Source: Lachnospiraceae bacterium
GTDB lineage: Bacteria > Bacillota > Clostridia > Lachnospirales > Lachnospiraceae
Direction: 5' to 3'
Assembly (NCBI GenBank): GCA_910575275.1
Contig: CAJTEE010000011.1
Location: 1-64,000, forward strand
DNA length: 64,000 nt
Shown: positions 8,356 to 15,860 of the stretch, piece after piece
Layout of the letters: each line of letters opens with the position of its first letter
Position numbering within the stretch: position 1 is the stretch's first letter
Translations under genes and position numbers: made by a program
Notes under the pieces: generated by a model
Seen by the model: the letters and a program-made list of their open reading frames with translations, nothing else
The model's database searches: none
What the model was told of the DNA's origin: nothing

Positions 8356-9978
8356 ATGCCAAGACAGACCACCCAAAAACTGATTACCGCCCTATATCCG
8401 AGATTGTCGCACGAGGACACGCTTCAAGGTGAATCCAACTCCATAAGCAACCAGAAGCGAATCCTTGAAGCCTACGCCAGACAGAACGGCTTTTCCAACC
8501 TCAAATGGTACACGGACGACGGATTCTCCGGGGCAAATTTCCAAAGACCCGGCTTCCAGTCCATGCTTGCCGACATTGAAGCGGGGCTTGTGGGAACGGT
8601 CATAGTAAAGGATATGTCAAGGTTAGGGCGAAATTATTTACAAGTGGGAATGTACACAGAAATGATTTTCCCACAGAACGGCGTCCGCTTCATTGCAATC
8701 AATGACGGCGTAGACAGCGCACAGGGCGAGAATGATTTTGCGCCTTTGCGTAACATTTTTAACGAATGGCTGGTGAGGGATACGAGCAAGAAAATCCGGG
8801 CGGTAAAACGCTCAAAAGGCATGAGTGGGAAGCCTGTCACAAGCAAGCCCGTGTACGGCTACCTCATGGACGAGGACGAAAATTTCATCATTGACGAGGA
8901 AGCCGCCCCCGTGGTGAAGCAGATATACAGCCTTTGCCTTGCGGGGAACGGACCGACCAAGATAGCCCGTATGCTTACCGAGCAGGAAATCCCCACGCCG
9001 GGAACGCTGGAATACTGCCGGACGGGAAGCACACGCCGCTACCACCCCGGCTACGAGTGCAAGTGGGCGGCGAACACCGTGGTGCATATCCTTGAAAACC
9101 GGGAATACACGGGCTGCCTTGTGAACTTCAAGACCACCACCCAATCCTACAAATGCAGCAAGATTATCTACAACAGCGAGGACAAACAGGCAATCTTTGA
9201 GAACCACCACGAGCAGATAATCGACAGGGACACATGGGAACGGGTGCAGGAGCTACGCAAGCAGCGCAAACGCCCTAACCGCTATGATGAAGTGGGCTTG
9301 TTCTCCGGCATACTGTTTTGTGCGGATTGCGGCAGCGTCATGTACCAGCAGAGGTATCAGACGGACAAGCGGCGGCAGGACTGCTATATCTGCGGCAGCT
9401 ACAAGAAGCGCACGGCAGACTGTACGGCGCACTTTATCCGTACCGACCTTTTAACCGCCGGAGTGACCGAGAACCTGCGGAAAGTCACCAGCTACGCCGC
9501 CAAGCACGAAGCCCGGTTTATGAAGCTGTTGACCGAGCAGACCGAGGACGGGAGCAAACGCCGGAACGCCGCCAAGAAGAAAGAACTGGAAGCGGCAGAA
9601 AAAAGGATTGAGGAACTCTCCGCTATCTTCAAGCGGCTGTATGAGGACAGCGTGACCGGGCGCATATCGAACGAGCGTTTTACGGAGCTTTCGGCAGACT
9701 ACGAAGCCGAGCAAAAGGAACTGAAAGAGAAAGCCGCCGCCTTGCAGAGCGAGCTTTCTAAAACGCTGGAAGCCACGGCAAACGCTGAAAAGTTTATGAA
9801 AGTAGTCCGCAAGTACACCAGCTTTGAGGAACTTACCCCTACCCTGTTACGGGAGTTTGTGGAGAAAATCGTAATCCACGAATCGGAAGCCCTTGACGGG
9901 AAACGCCGGGGGAAGCTCCGCAGACAGGAAATCGAAATCTATTACTCTTTTGTCGGCAAGGTAGAATTGCCCGACTAA
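8356..9978 (+). CDS. Large serine recombinase A (TndX-like)
   Basis: A 540-residue site-specific recombinase for excision and integration of module A. The catalytic domain begins LYPRLSHEDTLQGES (Ser near residue 18) and contains VIVKDMSRLGRNYL. A recombinase domain follows (residues about 165-290), then a zinc ribbon (CADCGSVMYQQ and YICGSYKKRTADC) and a coiled-coil C-terminus. These are the features of TnpX/TndX-type recombinases. It has a proper promoter and GGAGG site. It is not at the end of the insertion, which implies that module A was once, or still is, a separate element. Confidence 0.92.
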   Translation: MPRQTTQKLITALYPRLSHEDTLQGESNSISNQKRILEAYARQNGFSNLKWYTDDGFSGANFQRPGFQSMLADIEAGLVGTVIVKDMSRLGRNYLQVGMYTEMIFPQNGVRFIAINDGVDSAQGENDFAPLRNIFNEWLVRDTSKKIRAVKRSKGMSGKPVTSKPVYGYLMDEDENFIIDEEAAPVVKQIYSLCLAGNGPTKIARMLTEQEIPTPGTLEYCRTGSTRRYHPGYECKWAANTVVHILENREYTGCLVNFKTTTQSYKCSKIIYNSEDKQAIFENHHEQIIDRDTWERVQELRKQRKRPNRYDEVGLFSGILFCADCGSVMYQQRYQTDKRRQDCYICGSYKKRTADCTAHFIRTDLLTAGVTENLRKVTSYAAKHEARFMKLLTEQTEDGSKRRNAAKKKELEAAEKRIEELSAIFKRLYEDSVTGRISNERFTELSADYEAEQKELKEKAAALQSELSKTLEATANAEKFMKVVRKYTSFEELTPTLLREFVEKIVIHESEALDGKRRGKLRRQEIEIYYSFVGKVELPD

Positions 9979-10250
9979 AGCCCGACCCGTCCAGCAGTCA
10001 GCCGGATAGGGAACGGCAAAATTTTTTACACTTCTTTTACTTCTTTATCTCACATGAGTAAAGAGCCAGGGCATGAAGCAGTTCATGGCTAATTAAAGGG
10101 AACAAAAAGAAAGGGAAAGCCAATCCAGACGGTATCAGCGGCAGGATACAAGAATAAATTGTGATTTCACAAGATTGGTGCTATAATAAGAGAAAAGTTC
10201 CTGCCGGGGCAGCCGCCCCGGTGGTATGGATAGAAAGGCAGGAAAACAAT
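9979..10250. other. Spacer after recombinase A
   Basis: No gene is seen. A GC hairpin (CCGGGGC pairing with GCCCCGG at about 10204-10221) lies upstream of the XRE regulator. A TATAAT-like word (CTATAATAAG, about 10182-10191) follows TTGTGA (10158-10163), giving a plausible promoter for the XRE-tnpV pair. Confidence 0.4.
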
Positions 10251-10523
10251 ATGCACATCAGCTATAAACCACTCTGGCACACACTGTTAGAGCGTGATAT
10301 GAGGAAAGAGGATTTAAGGCTTGCTGCTGGTATGACAACAAATATGATTGCCAACATGAGCAAAGAGGGAAAGCACATCAGCATGGATACATTAGCCCGT
10401 ATCTGCGAAACGCTGAATTGTGAGATTACCGATGTGATTGAGTTAGTACCAGACGAGCCTGCTTCCACAGGAGGTAAGGAACATGAGAGAATTGAAACCA
10501 AGAATAACGGAAAACGGAATTGA
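10251..10523 (+). CDS. XRE/Cro-type regulator
   Basis: A 90-residue protein, nearly all a helix-turn-helix domain (MRKEDLRLAAGMTTNMIANM, SMDTLARICETLNCEITDVI) of the HTH_26 kind. It probably controls the tnpV gene or the nearby recombinase. The ATG follows AAGGCAGG at suitable spacing, and its end overlaps tnpV by 41 bases. Confidence 0.8.
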   Translation: MHISYKPLWHTLLERDMRKEDLRLAAGMTTNMIANMSKEGKHISMDTLARICETLNCEITDVIELVPDEPASTGGKEHERIETKNNGKRN

Positions 10524-10872
10524 TTATATCCTTGTCGGAGATTACTACATCCCGGACTTGAAACTGCCGGAGGAACACCGCCCTATCGGAAAGTACGGAC
10601 GGATGCACCGGGAATATTTAAGGGAAGTCCACCCAGCCAGATTGAATACATTGATACTGACCGGAGAATTGTGGACATATCTTGCAGACCTGAACGAACA
10701 GGCACAGGAACGGTTAGACACTATCATGGAGCAGATGAAAGCCACCGAGGGCGTGACAGAGGAATTGAAGCGAACTCAACAAATGGAATGGGTGCAGCGT
10801 TGTAATAACATTCACAACCGGGCAGAAGAAATTGTTTTGCATGATATAATTTATTCATACGGGAGTAATTAA
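10483..10872 (+). CDS. TnpV-like transposon-encoded protein
   Basis: A 129-residue protein with the TnpV signature HRPIGKYGRMHREYLREVHP and an acidic helical C-terminus. TnpV occurs with serine recombinases and TnpW in clostridial mobilizable elements; its biochemical role is not known. It overlaps the preceding XRE gene and is followed 16 bases later by a DUF1835-type gene of lower GC content. Confidence 0.75.
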   Translation: MRELKPRITENGIDYILVGDYYIPDLKLPEEHRPIGKYGRMHREYLREVHPARLNTLILTGELWTYLADLNEQAQERLDTIMEQMKATEGVTEELKRTQQMEWVQRCNNIHNRAEEIVLHDIIYSYGSN

Positions 10873-10888
10873 ATCGGAGGTATATAAG

Positions 10889-11851
10889 ATGATTGAAATT
10901 GTATTTGGTGAAAGTGCCTGTGGAAGTTTGAAAATTGCCCAAACTTACGGTAAGGGAAAGTATAGAGGAAGTGCAGTTTCGGTCTTTATGAGGCACGAAG
11001 ATGGGAGTGTTCCATCTTCAGATGAAATGAAAGAAGCACAAATTCAAGCACAGGAACAAGAACATATTGCTTGGGAGAATGCTATTCCATTGGGAGGCAA
11101 GAGCAGTGATGTTTATTGTTTTGATATGGCTCTTAGTGTGGGAGATATTTCTGATAATGGAATTGGCGAACAGCGGAAAAATGTTCTCAAGAAAATGCTG
11201 TCTGTCTGGTTTGTAGAGGATTTAGACTATCAGGTTGAAGAAAAAATACAGAAAATTAAAACTACATTGTCTTCGGTTATTGAACGATATGTAGCTGGGG
11301 AAGAAGTTCGTATTTGGTATAGCTATAATCCGGATGAACTTTGCGGTATGTACTGGCTTATGAAACAACTTCGACCATTAAACTGTCAGACAACAATTTA
11401 TTTGGTTAAGTTACCTGCCTGGGAATATGGAAAAGAAAATACTATGACATCCAAAATAGCATGGGGTGAGGTTTCTCCTGGCGAATGGGGAAAATATATA
11501 ACTCTACAAGAAAAAGCTAAGCCTGTATTTCTTTCAGCTTGTGCTATGAAATGGAATCAACTTCAAAATGAAAATGCACCTTTGCGTGCAATGCTAAATG
11601 GTAAATTGCAAAGTGTTTCAGAAGATATATATGATAGTTTCATTCTTCGTGAAATTGCGGAACAGCCAGAGCAATTCAAAATGGCTATTGTTATAGGTAA
11701 TGTTTTAGGAAAATATCAACTTGGAATTAGTGATGTATGGATTTCTAATCGCATTGATAAAATGCTTGAAGATGGTGTGTTGGAAATTATACAGGACGCA
11801 CCAAAGGGAGAAACAAATTATCGCCGGATATTAAGAAAACGAATGAAATAA
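10889..11851 (+). CDS. DUF1835-type protein
   Basis: A 320-residue soluble protein that looks like a DUF1835 domain (IEIVFGESACGSLKIAQ at the start, IWYSYNPDELCGMYWLM near residue 145) with a DUF3658-like C-terminus (PLRAMLNG, YDSFILREI). Function is unknown in the family. Its codon use is more AT-rich than the mob genes before it, so it is probably cargo acquired separately. An SD GGAGG precedes the ATG. It ends at a bidirectional terminator. Confidence 0.6.
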   Translation: MIEIVFGESACGSLKIAQTYGKGKYRGSAVSVFMRHEDGSVPSSDEMKEAQIQAQEQEHIAWENAIPLGGKSSDVYCFDMALSVGDISDNGIGEQRKNVLKKMLSVWFVEDLDYQVEEKIQKIKTTLSSVIERYVAGEEVRIWYSYNPDELCGMYWLMKQLRPLNCQTTIYLVKLPAWEYGKENTMTSKIAWGEVSPGEWGKYITLQEKAKPVFLSACAMKWNQLQNENAPLRAMLNGKLQSVSEDIYDSFILREIAEQPEQFKMAIVIGNVLGKYQLGISDVWISNRIDKMLEDGVLEIIQDAPKGETNYRRILRKRMK

Positions 11852-11864
11852 TAACCACAGCAAG

Positions 11865-11914
11865 AACCGCTGCTACATGGAAGGCACCCCAACCATGCAA
11901 CAGCGGTTTTTTTT
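11865..11914. terminator. Bidirectional terminator
   Basis: AACCGCTG (11865-11872) pairs with CAGCGGTT (11901-11908), followed by a T run. It lies between the convergent DUF1835-type and XRE genes and can serve the rightward transcript, with some A residues available on the other side. Confidence 0.7.
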
Positions 11915-12719
11915 ACCGTTTTTTCCTCTGGCTGATAGGCGTTCCCATTTTCTTTGATTTTTTGAGAATCCGAATCAGCCAGCGAAATTCTTCGTCTGAC
12001 AGATTTTTATAGTTGATACCGAGCTGCTTGCAGTAAAGGACAACCAGCTTTTCATCCCGGCTGCCCTTGAAATTTTCGACTGCTTCGAGATTTTCTTTCA
12101 ATTCATCGGCAACGGTGGTCTGGGGCGCACTCTCACTGTCCTTTTTGTGGGCTTCCCGAATATCCCGGATAATCAGGTTGAGGTCATCCAGAACCATGTG
12201 ACTGAAATACTCATCATCACTGATATGGGCGGCTTGCAGCACTTTCAAATGCGGGTCATCTTCGCCTGGGCGATACCGTTCAATGATTTCATGCCGGACG
12301 GTATCGACAAGTGCATTGAGGTTTTGAATCTGCATGGTAGCAATCCCGTCCACATAAATCTCAATGTCTGCAAGAAACTTGATAAAATCTTTATGTGTAG
12401 CAAGCTCACAGAGCAGACGGTTGTTAATCCGACCGCTTTTCAGCAGTGCCACCATCTCATCATTCAAATGCAGCTCCGTCAATGGTGTGTTGATCTGCTC
12501 CCTGTTCTCTGTCCGGCACAGTAGATAATCAACAGAGACCCCATAGAAGTCTGCCAGCGTGATAAGGTTGCCATGATTGATTTCCTTAAAATCCTCTTTT
12601 TCATAACTTCCAAGAGCTGATTTGGAAATGCCTGTCAGCTTTGATAGTTCTTCCAGATTTAAGCCTTTGTCCTTGCGGAGTTCCCAAAGGCGTTCCTGTA
12701 TGCTTGTTGCTCCTTTCAT
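11913..12719 (-). CDS. XRE-family regulator with long C-terminal domain
   Basis: A 268-residue protein. Residues about 8-65 form an XRE helix-turn-helix (LWELRKDKGLNLEELSKLTGI, SKSALGSYEKEDF) and the remaining 200 residues are helical and acidic. Such large XRE proteins are found at the left part of clostridial mobilizable elements facing the replication genes, and are thought to repress them. It is on the minus strand, divergent from the small gene at 13203, with a 480-base shared upstream region. Confidence 0.8.
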   Translation of the reverse strand: MKGATSIQERLWELRKDKGLNLEELSKLTGISKSALGSYEKEDFKEINHGNLITLADFYGVSVDYLLCRTENREQINTPLTELHLNDEMVALLKSGRINNRLLCELATHKDFIKFLADIEIYVDGIATMQIQNLNALVDTVRHEIIERYRPGEDDPHLKVLQAAHISDDEYFSHMVLDDLNLIIRDIREAHKKDSESAPQTTVADELKENLEAVENFKGSRDEKLVVLYCKQLGINYKNLSDEEFRWLIRILKKSKKMGTPISQRKKR

Positions 12720-13202
12720 GGGCGCACGCTCCTTTCCAATGGTTTCATTGCTGCCGCTTATCTGGATTATATCACACTTTCCGCAATCGTGGAAATTTCT
12801 GATTTTTACCCCTAATTCCTACTTTGTGGACATACGGCACAGGGCACAAAAATGTTCTATGATACAGGTAGTTCATCGATGGATTATTCCAATCGAATGA
12901 CCAGCCTGTGTGGGATATGCTTCCCCGGCGATGTAGCGCCATGACTTTTGGCAGGGATGTGGAGGAACCCTGACCGAAACGAGCGTACCAAAGGGAGCGA
13001 TACGCCGCTGTGAGATTCAGGGGAGGAACGACACCGGGGAGAACTGGCGAACTGACACCGAAATGATACCGAAACACGACAATCTGATAGGGGGATAGTC
13101 TACCCTATCGCTGATACTTCGGGAGATTTTAATCGGCTCTATGACCGTAATTTTGCCGAAAATCGCCCCGAAACCATACACTAAAACGGGAGGAAATACA
13201 AT
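12720..13202. other. Divergent control region of module B
   Basis: No convincing gene. It lies between the XRE gene (minus strand) and the rep cluster (plus strand), so it should hold both promoters. A hairpin with GATAGGG (13086-13092) and CCCTATC (13103-13109) is visible, and AAACGGGAGG precedes the gene at 13203. Confidence 0.45.
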
Positions 13203-13391
13203 ATGCCGAGAATGAGCAAAAAGAGGAAGCATGAGCTTTCCTTTTACCTCAATGACCGGGGGCGTGTCACTTACAACGAATTATGCCGGAAATGCCAGCA
13301 TGGGTGCAAGCAGAGCTTCCGGGCGGTTGTGATTGACTGCCCCCGTTATTTATTCAAACGATCAAAGAAAAAGGAGGAACACACCGAATGA
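13203..13391 (+). CDS. Small conserved basic protein of mobilizable elements
   Basis: A 62-residue, lysine/arginine-rich protein with CRKCQHGCKQSFR and a second Cys further on, suggesting a small metal-binding or nucleic-acid-binding role. The ATG follows GGGAGG at normal spacing, and the gene overlaps the Rep-like gene by four bases. No function is recognised. Confidence 0.6.
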   Translation: MPRMSKKRKHELSFYLNDRGRVTYNELCRKCQHGCKQSFRAVVIDCPRYLFKRSKKKEEHTE

Positions 13392-13729
13392 ATTTTGAAT
13401 TTATGACGATAGACACACCATTGCCGCCCTGTATGCCATTTCCCAGAGCGTTGACAGGATTTCCAGTCAGCAGCACCGCAAAGGTCATGTACTGCCGGAT
13501 GCTGGACGCTATGCTATCCAAAGGGCAGGAGGACGAGAACGGAATCCTGTTTGTCTGCTTCCCTGTCACAGCCATTGCCGCAGTCCTGTCCCGCAGTCCC
13601 ATGACGGTCAAGCGTTCTCTGAATGAACTGGAAAACGCCGGACTTATCATGCGGGTGCGTCAGGGCGTGGGAGAACCGAATAGGATTTATGTGCTGATAC
13701 CGGGAAAGGAGGACGCTGCCCTTGCCTGA
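13388..13729 (+). CDS. Short Rep-like protein (winged-helix domain only)
   Basis: A 113-residue protein matching the N-terminal domain of the initiator at 6356: PFPRALTGFPVSSTAKVMYCRML, FPVTAIAAVLSRSPMTVKRSL, GEPNRIYVLIP. It lacks a C-terminal domain, so it may bind the iterons just downstream without other activities or may work with the VirE-type ATPase at 18121. SD AAGGAGG precedes the ATG. Confidence 0.75.
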   Translation: MNFEFMTIDTPLPPCMPFPRALTGFPVSSTAKVMYCRMLDAMLSKGQEDENGILFVCFPVTAIAAVLSRSPMTVKRSLNELENAGLIMRVRQGVGEPNRIYVLIPGKEDAALA

Positions 13730-14018
13730 TACCTCGAAGCTGGAAAAGCTCAACCGGGAGCTGGAGAAAAGCGAAAAGAAACTGCGGAAAGCCATCAATG
13801 ATGAAAAGGCATTGCAGCACCAGTTAAAGCAGCTTACCCGAAAGGAACGGACGCACCGGCTCTGCACTCGTGGCGGTATGCTGGAAAGTTTTCTGCAAGA
13901 GCCGGAACGCCTAACAGATGATGATGTCATGCTGTTGTTGAAACTCATTTTTCACAGGCAGGACACGCAGGAACTATTGAAAAAAATGCTGGAACGGGAG
14001 AAGCCGGAAACCCCTTAG
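13722..14018 (+). CDS. DUF3847-family protein
   Basis: A 98-residue protein: an N-terminal coiled coil (LEKLNRELEKSEKKLRKAIN) followed by RTHRLCTRGGMLESFLQEPERLTDDDV, the recognisable DUF3847 motif. It occurs beside Rep and relaxase genes in clostridial elements. The start is probably TTG or ATG around 13722, overlapping the Rep-like gene by eight bases. Function is unknown; a replication or copy-control helper is plausible. Confidence 0.75.
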   Translation: MPDTSKLEKLNRELEKSEKKLRKAINDEKALQHQLKQLTRKERTHRLCTRGGMLESFLQEPERLTDDDVMLLLKLIFHRQDTQELLKKMLEREKPETP

Positions 14019-14027
14019 TTTACTAAG

Positions 14028-14336
14028 GGCGCATTATCCGAGATTTCCAATTATCCGAGGTAACTCTCAAAGCTGCCGATATGAAAGGCTTTCAAAGAAA
14101 TTATCTCGGATAATTATTTATGAAAAGAGCAACTGCCATTTCAAAAATTATCAGAGGCAAAGGTGTGATTTACCCAATTATCTCGGATAAGTACAAATCA
14201 CCCACAATTGAAAGCGGGGTTAATTATCCGAGATAATCGTTTTCAAATGCTGTATTCATCGGATTTAATCAATTTACCTCGGATAAGTTTTTATCTCGGA
14301 TAATGCGCCCTATCCAAGAACTCGGATAGGGCGCAA
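14028..14336. repeat. Iteron array, candidate replication origin
   Basis: Seven copies of a 13-base near-palindrome, TTATCTCGGATAA or its complement, lie at 14034 (partial, first 11 bases), 14051, 14101, 14178, 14224, 14274 and 14291, with two weaker relatives. The outer pairs form a large inverted repeat: GGGCGCATTATCCGAG at 14028 is answered at 14310. A GC hairpin (GCGCCCTATCC/GGATAGGGCGC, about 14305-14335) overlaps the right end. Location directly after the Rep-like gene supports an origin or initiator-binding region. Confidence 0.75.
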
Positions 14337-14339
14337 TTA

Positions 14340-14612
14340 TACACCACCCAGAGGTTGGTGCATTGCGTTCTCCGAAGGCTCCTCGCCGGAGGGCTGTGAT
14401 TTTCCGCAGTCATGGTCTGCTCCAAATCATACAGGGGACGCTACGCTTCCCCTGCGCTGGCTGCCGCCAGCTACCCTTTTGTGGACTTGCCATCTGGGGA
14501 CACCTTGCCTTGCAAGCTGTTCCCAGCCGACAAGTTTCATAAAATATGCTATCTTTTCGATAGGCAATACAGTATAATGATGTTGATAACAATTTAAGTA
14601 AGGAAGATAGTG
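14340..14612. other. Region between iterons and deaminase cargo
   Basis: No gene is seen up to 14612. There are GC-rich inverted words (GGGGACGC/GCTTCCCC near 14438-14454). A -10 box TATAAT at 14573-14578, with a poor -35, precedes the deaminase gene. The base composition falls sharply from about 14530, marking the edge of the AT-rich cargo pair. Confidence 0.45.
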
Positions 14613-14996
14613 ATGAAAGACTTATATGATATTGCCTTGTGTACGGTAAAAAACATAAATTTAAAGAAAAATGGTAAAGCAGGTCATGTGGCTTGTGCTT
14701 TAGAAACAGTAAGTGGTATTGTTTATACTGGCATTTGTATTGATGTGCCCTGTTCAATTGGAATTTGTGCAGAACAGGCAGCTATTGCCGAAATGCTGAA
14801 ACATGGAGAAACGAAAATCAAAAGAATTGTATCTGTTTATGAAGATGGCAGCATCCTGTCGCCTTGTGGAAGATGCAGAGAATTGATTTCACAGTTAGAT
14901 CTGGATAATGAAAATACAGTAGTTGCCATTAACAATGACCAAAAGGTTACATTGAAAGAATTATTACCTGAAAGGTGGGACAAAAAATGGGATTAA
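14613..14996 (+). CDS. Cytidine/blasticidin-type deaminase
   Basis: A 127-residue zinc-dependent nucleoside deaminase. CAEQAAIAEM (near residue 50) supplies the zinc cysteine and catalytic glutamate, and SPCGRCREL (near 87) supplies the other two cysteines. Size and motif order fit homotetrameric cytidine deaminases and blasticidin S deaminase-like enzymes. Residues that set substrate choice cannot be judged here. AAGGA precedes ATG 14613 by eight bases. The end overlaps the metallo-hydrolase gene by ten bases. The pair is AT-rich and looks like cargo of module B. Confidence 0.85.
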   Translation: MKDLYDIALCTVKNINLKKNGKAGHVACALETVSGIVYTGICIDVPCSIGICAEQAAIAEMLKHGETKIKRIVSVYEDGSILSPCGRCRELISQLDLDNENTVVAINNDQKVTLKELLPERWDKKWD

Positions 14997-15679
14997 ATAA
15001 ATTAACCAACAGAATTTATTTTTTAGAACACGCCCCCGAAGTGGACAGACCGATGTTAGCTTATCTTAAAGGAGATAAAATTTCTCTGGCGATTGATGCT
15101 GGATATTCGGCATCTCATGTTCAGGATTTTTACAGGGCAATCGAAGCGGAACAGTTTAACAAGCCGGATTTTACGGTTATTACACATTGGCATTATGACC
15201 ACACCTTTGGTATGCACGCAATCAATGGAATAAGTATTGCCTATGGCAAAACAAATGAGTTCCTCAAAGACCAGCAAGAACAGGCAAAAAACCTCAATTA
15301 TATCGAAATTCTGAAAAAGGAAGATATTCATTTTAGAAAAGAATATTGCGGACAGGACAAATTAAGTATTGTGCTGTCCGACATAACTTTCTCGGATAAA
15401 ATGACTTTGGATTTAGGTGGCATTACTGCACAAATCTTTCATACAATTTCGCCACATTCAGAAGATACTACTTGTGTTTATGTGCCAGAAGAAAAAGTTT
15501 TGTTTTTAGGAGATTCAACGAGTGAAGATTTCTTTAATAATGGATATATGGATAAGGATAAACTGTATTCTTTGGTTCAGACTATTCAATCTATCGATTG
15601 TAAATATTGCATACTAAGTCATTGCGAACCTCTTAGTAAAGAGGATTTGCTTGCTTATTTGTTGTCAGTAGAAGCTTGA
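14987..15679 (+). CDS. MBL-fold metallo-hydrolase
   Basis: A 230-residue metallo-beta-lactamase-fold enzyme. The metal motif HWHYDH is near residue 65, the third histidine lies in SPHSED, the bridging Asp in LFLGDS and the last His in LSHCEPL, so the active site looks complete. There is no signal peptide, and the substrate is unknown. AAGGTGGG inside the deaminase gene gives the ribosome site, so the two enzymes are co-translated and probably act on related compounds. Confidence 0.85.
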   Translation: MGLNKLTNRIYFLEHAPEVDRPMLAYLKGDKISLAIDAGYSASHVQDFYRAIEAEQFNKPDFTVITHWHYDHTFGMHAINGISIAYGKTNEFLKDQQEQAKNLNYIEILKKEDIHFRKEYCGQDKLSIVLSDITFSDKMTLDLGGITAQIFHTISPHSEDTTCVYVPEEKVLFLGDSTSEDFFNNGYMDKDKLYSLVQTIQSIDCKYCILSHCEPLSKEDLLAYLLSVEA

Positions 15680-15763
15680 AATTCCATTTTGCTATTTTTC
15701 TACATCGGGTCAACTTGCCCCGAACTTTTACAACTAAATACCCGCCGCCCAGCGGCATACCGA

Positions 15764-15798
15764 GCAGGAAATCTGAAAAAGGTCTCCTGCTTTTTTTC
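15764..15798 (+). terminator. Terminator before oriT/mobL
   Basis: GCAGGA (15764-15769) pairs with TCCTGC (15785-15790), followed by a run of seven T. It has the same layout as the terminator at 3247, with the outer base pair changed on both sides, and isolates mobL from upstream transcription. Confidence 0.8.
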
Positions 15799-15810
15799 TG
15801 CCCAAAATGA

Positions 15811-15827
15811 GGTGGCAAAACGCCACC
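15811..15827. other. Candidate oriT hairpin of module B
   Basis: GGTGGC (15811-15816) and GCCACC (15822-15827) form a hairpin 34 bases before the MobA/MobL start. The following CCCCA matches the first oriT candidate. Position and symmetry suggest the transfer origin; the nick site is not determined. Confidence 0.5.
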
Positions 15828-15860
15828 CCATCCACCAAGCATAGAAAGGAGGGACACGAA

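Noticed and set aside
14028-14336. Iteron repeats considered as a CRISPR array
   Set aside because: Repeats are 13 bases, palindromic, in both directions and unevenly spaced; there are no cas genes.
15705-15726. TCGGGTCAACTTGCCCCGA near mobL as a tenth palindrome copy
   Set aside because: It has several mismatches in the stem and no neighbouring ribosome site; it may be chance.
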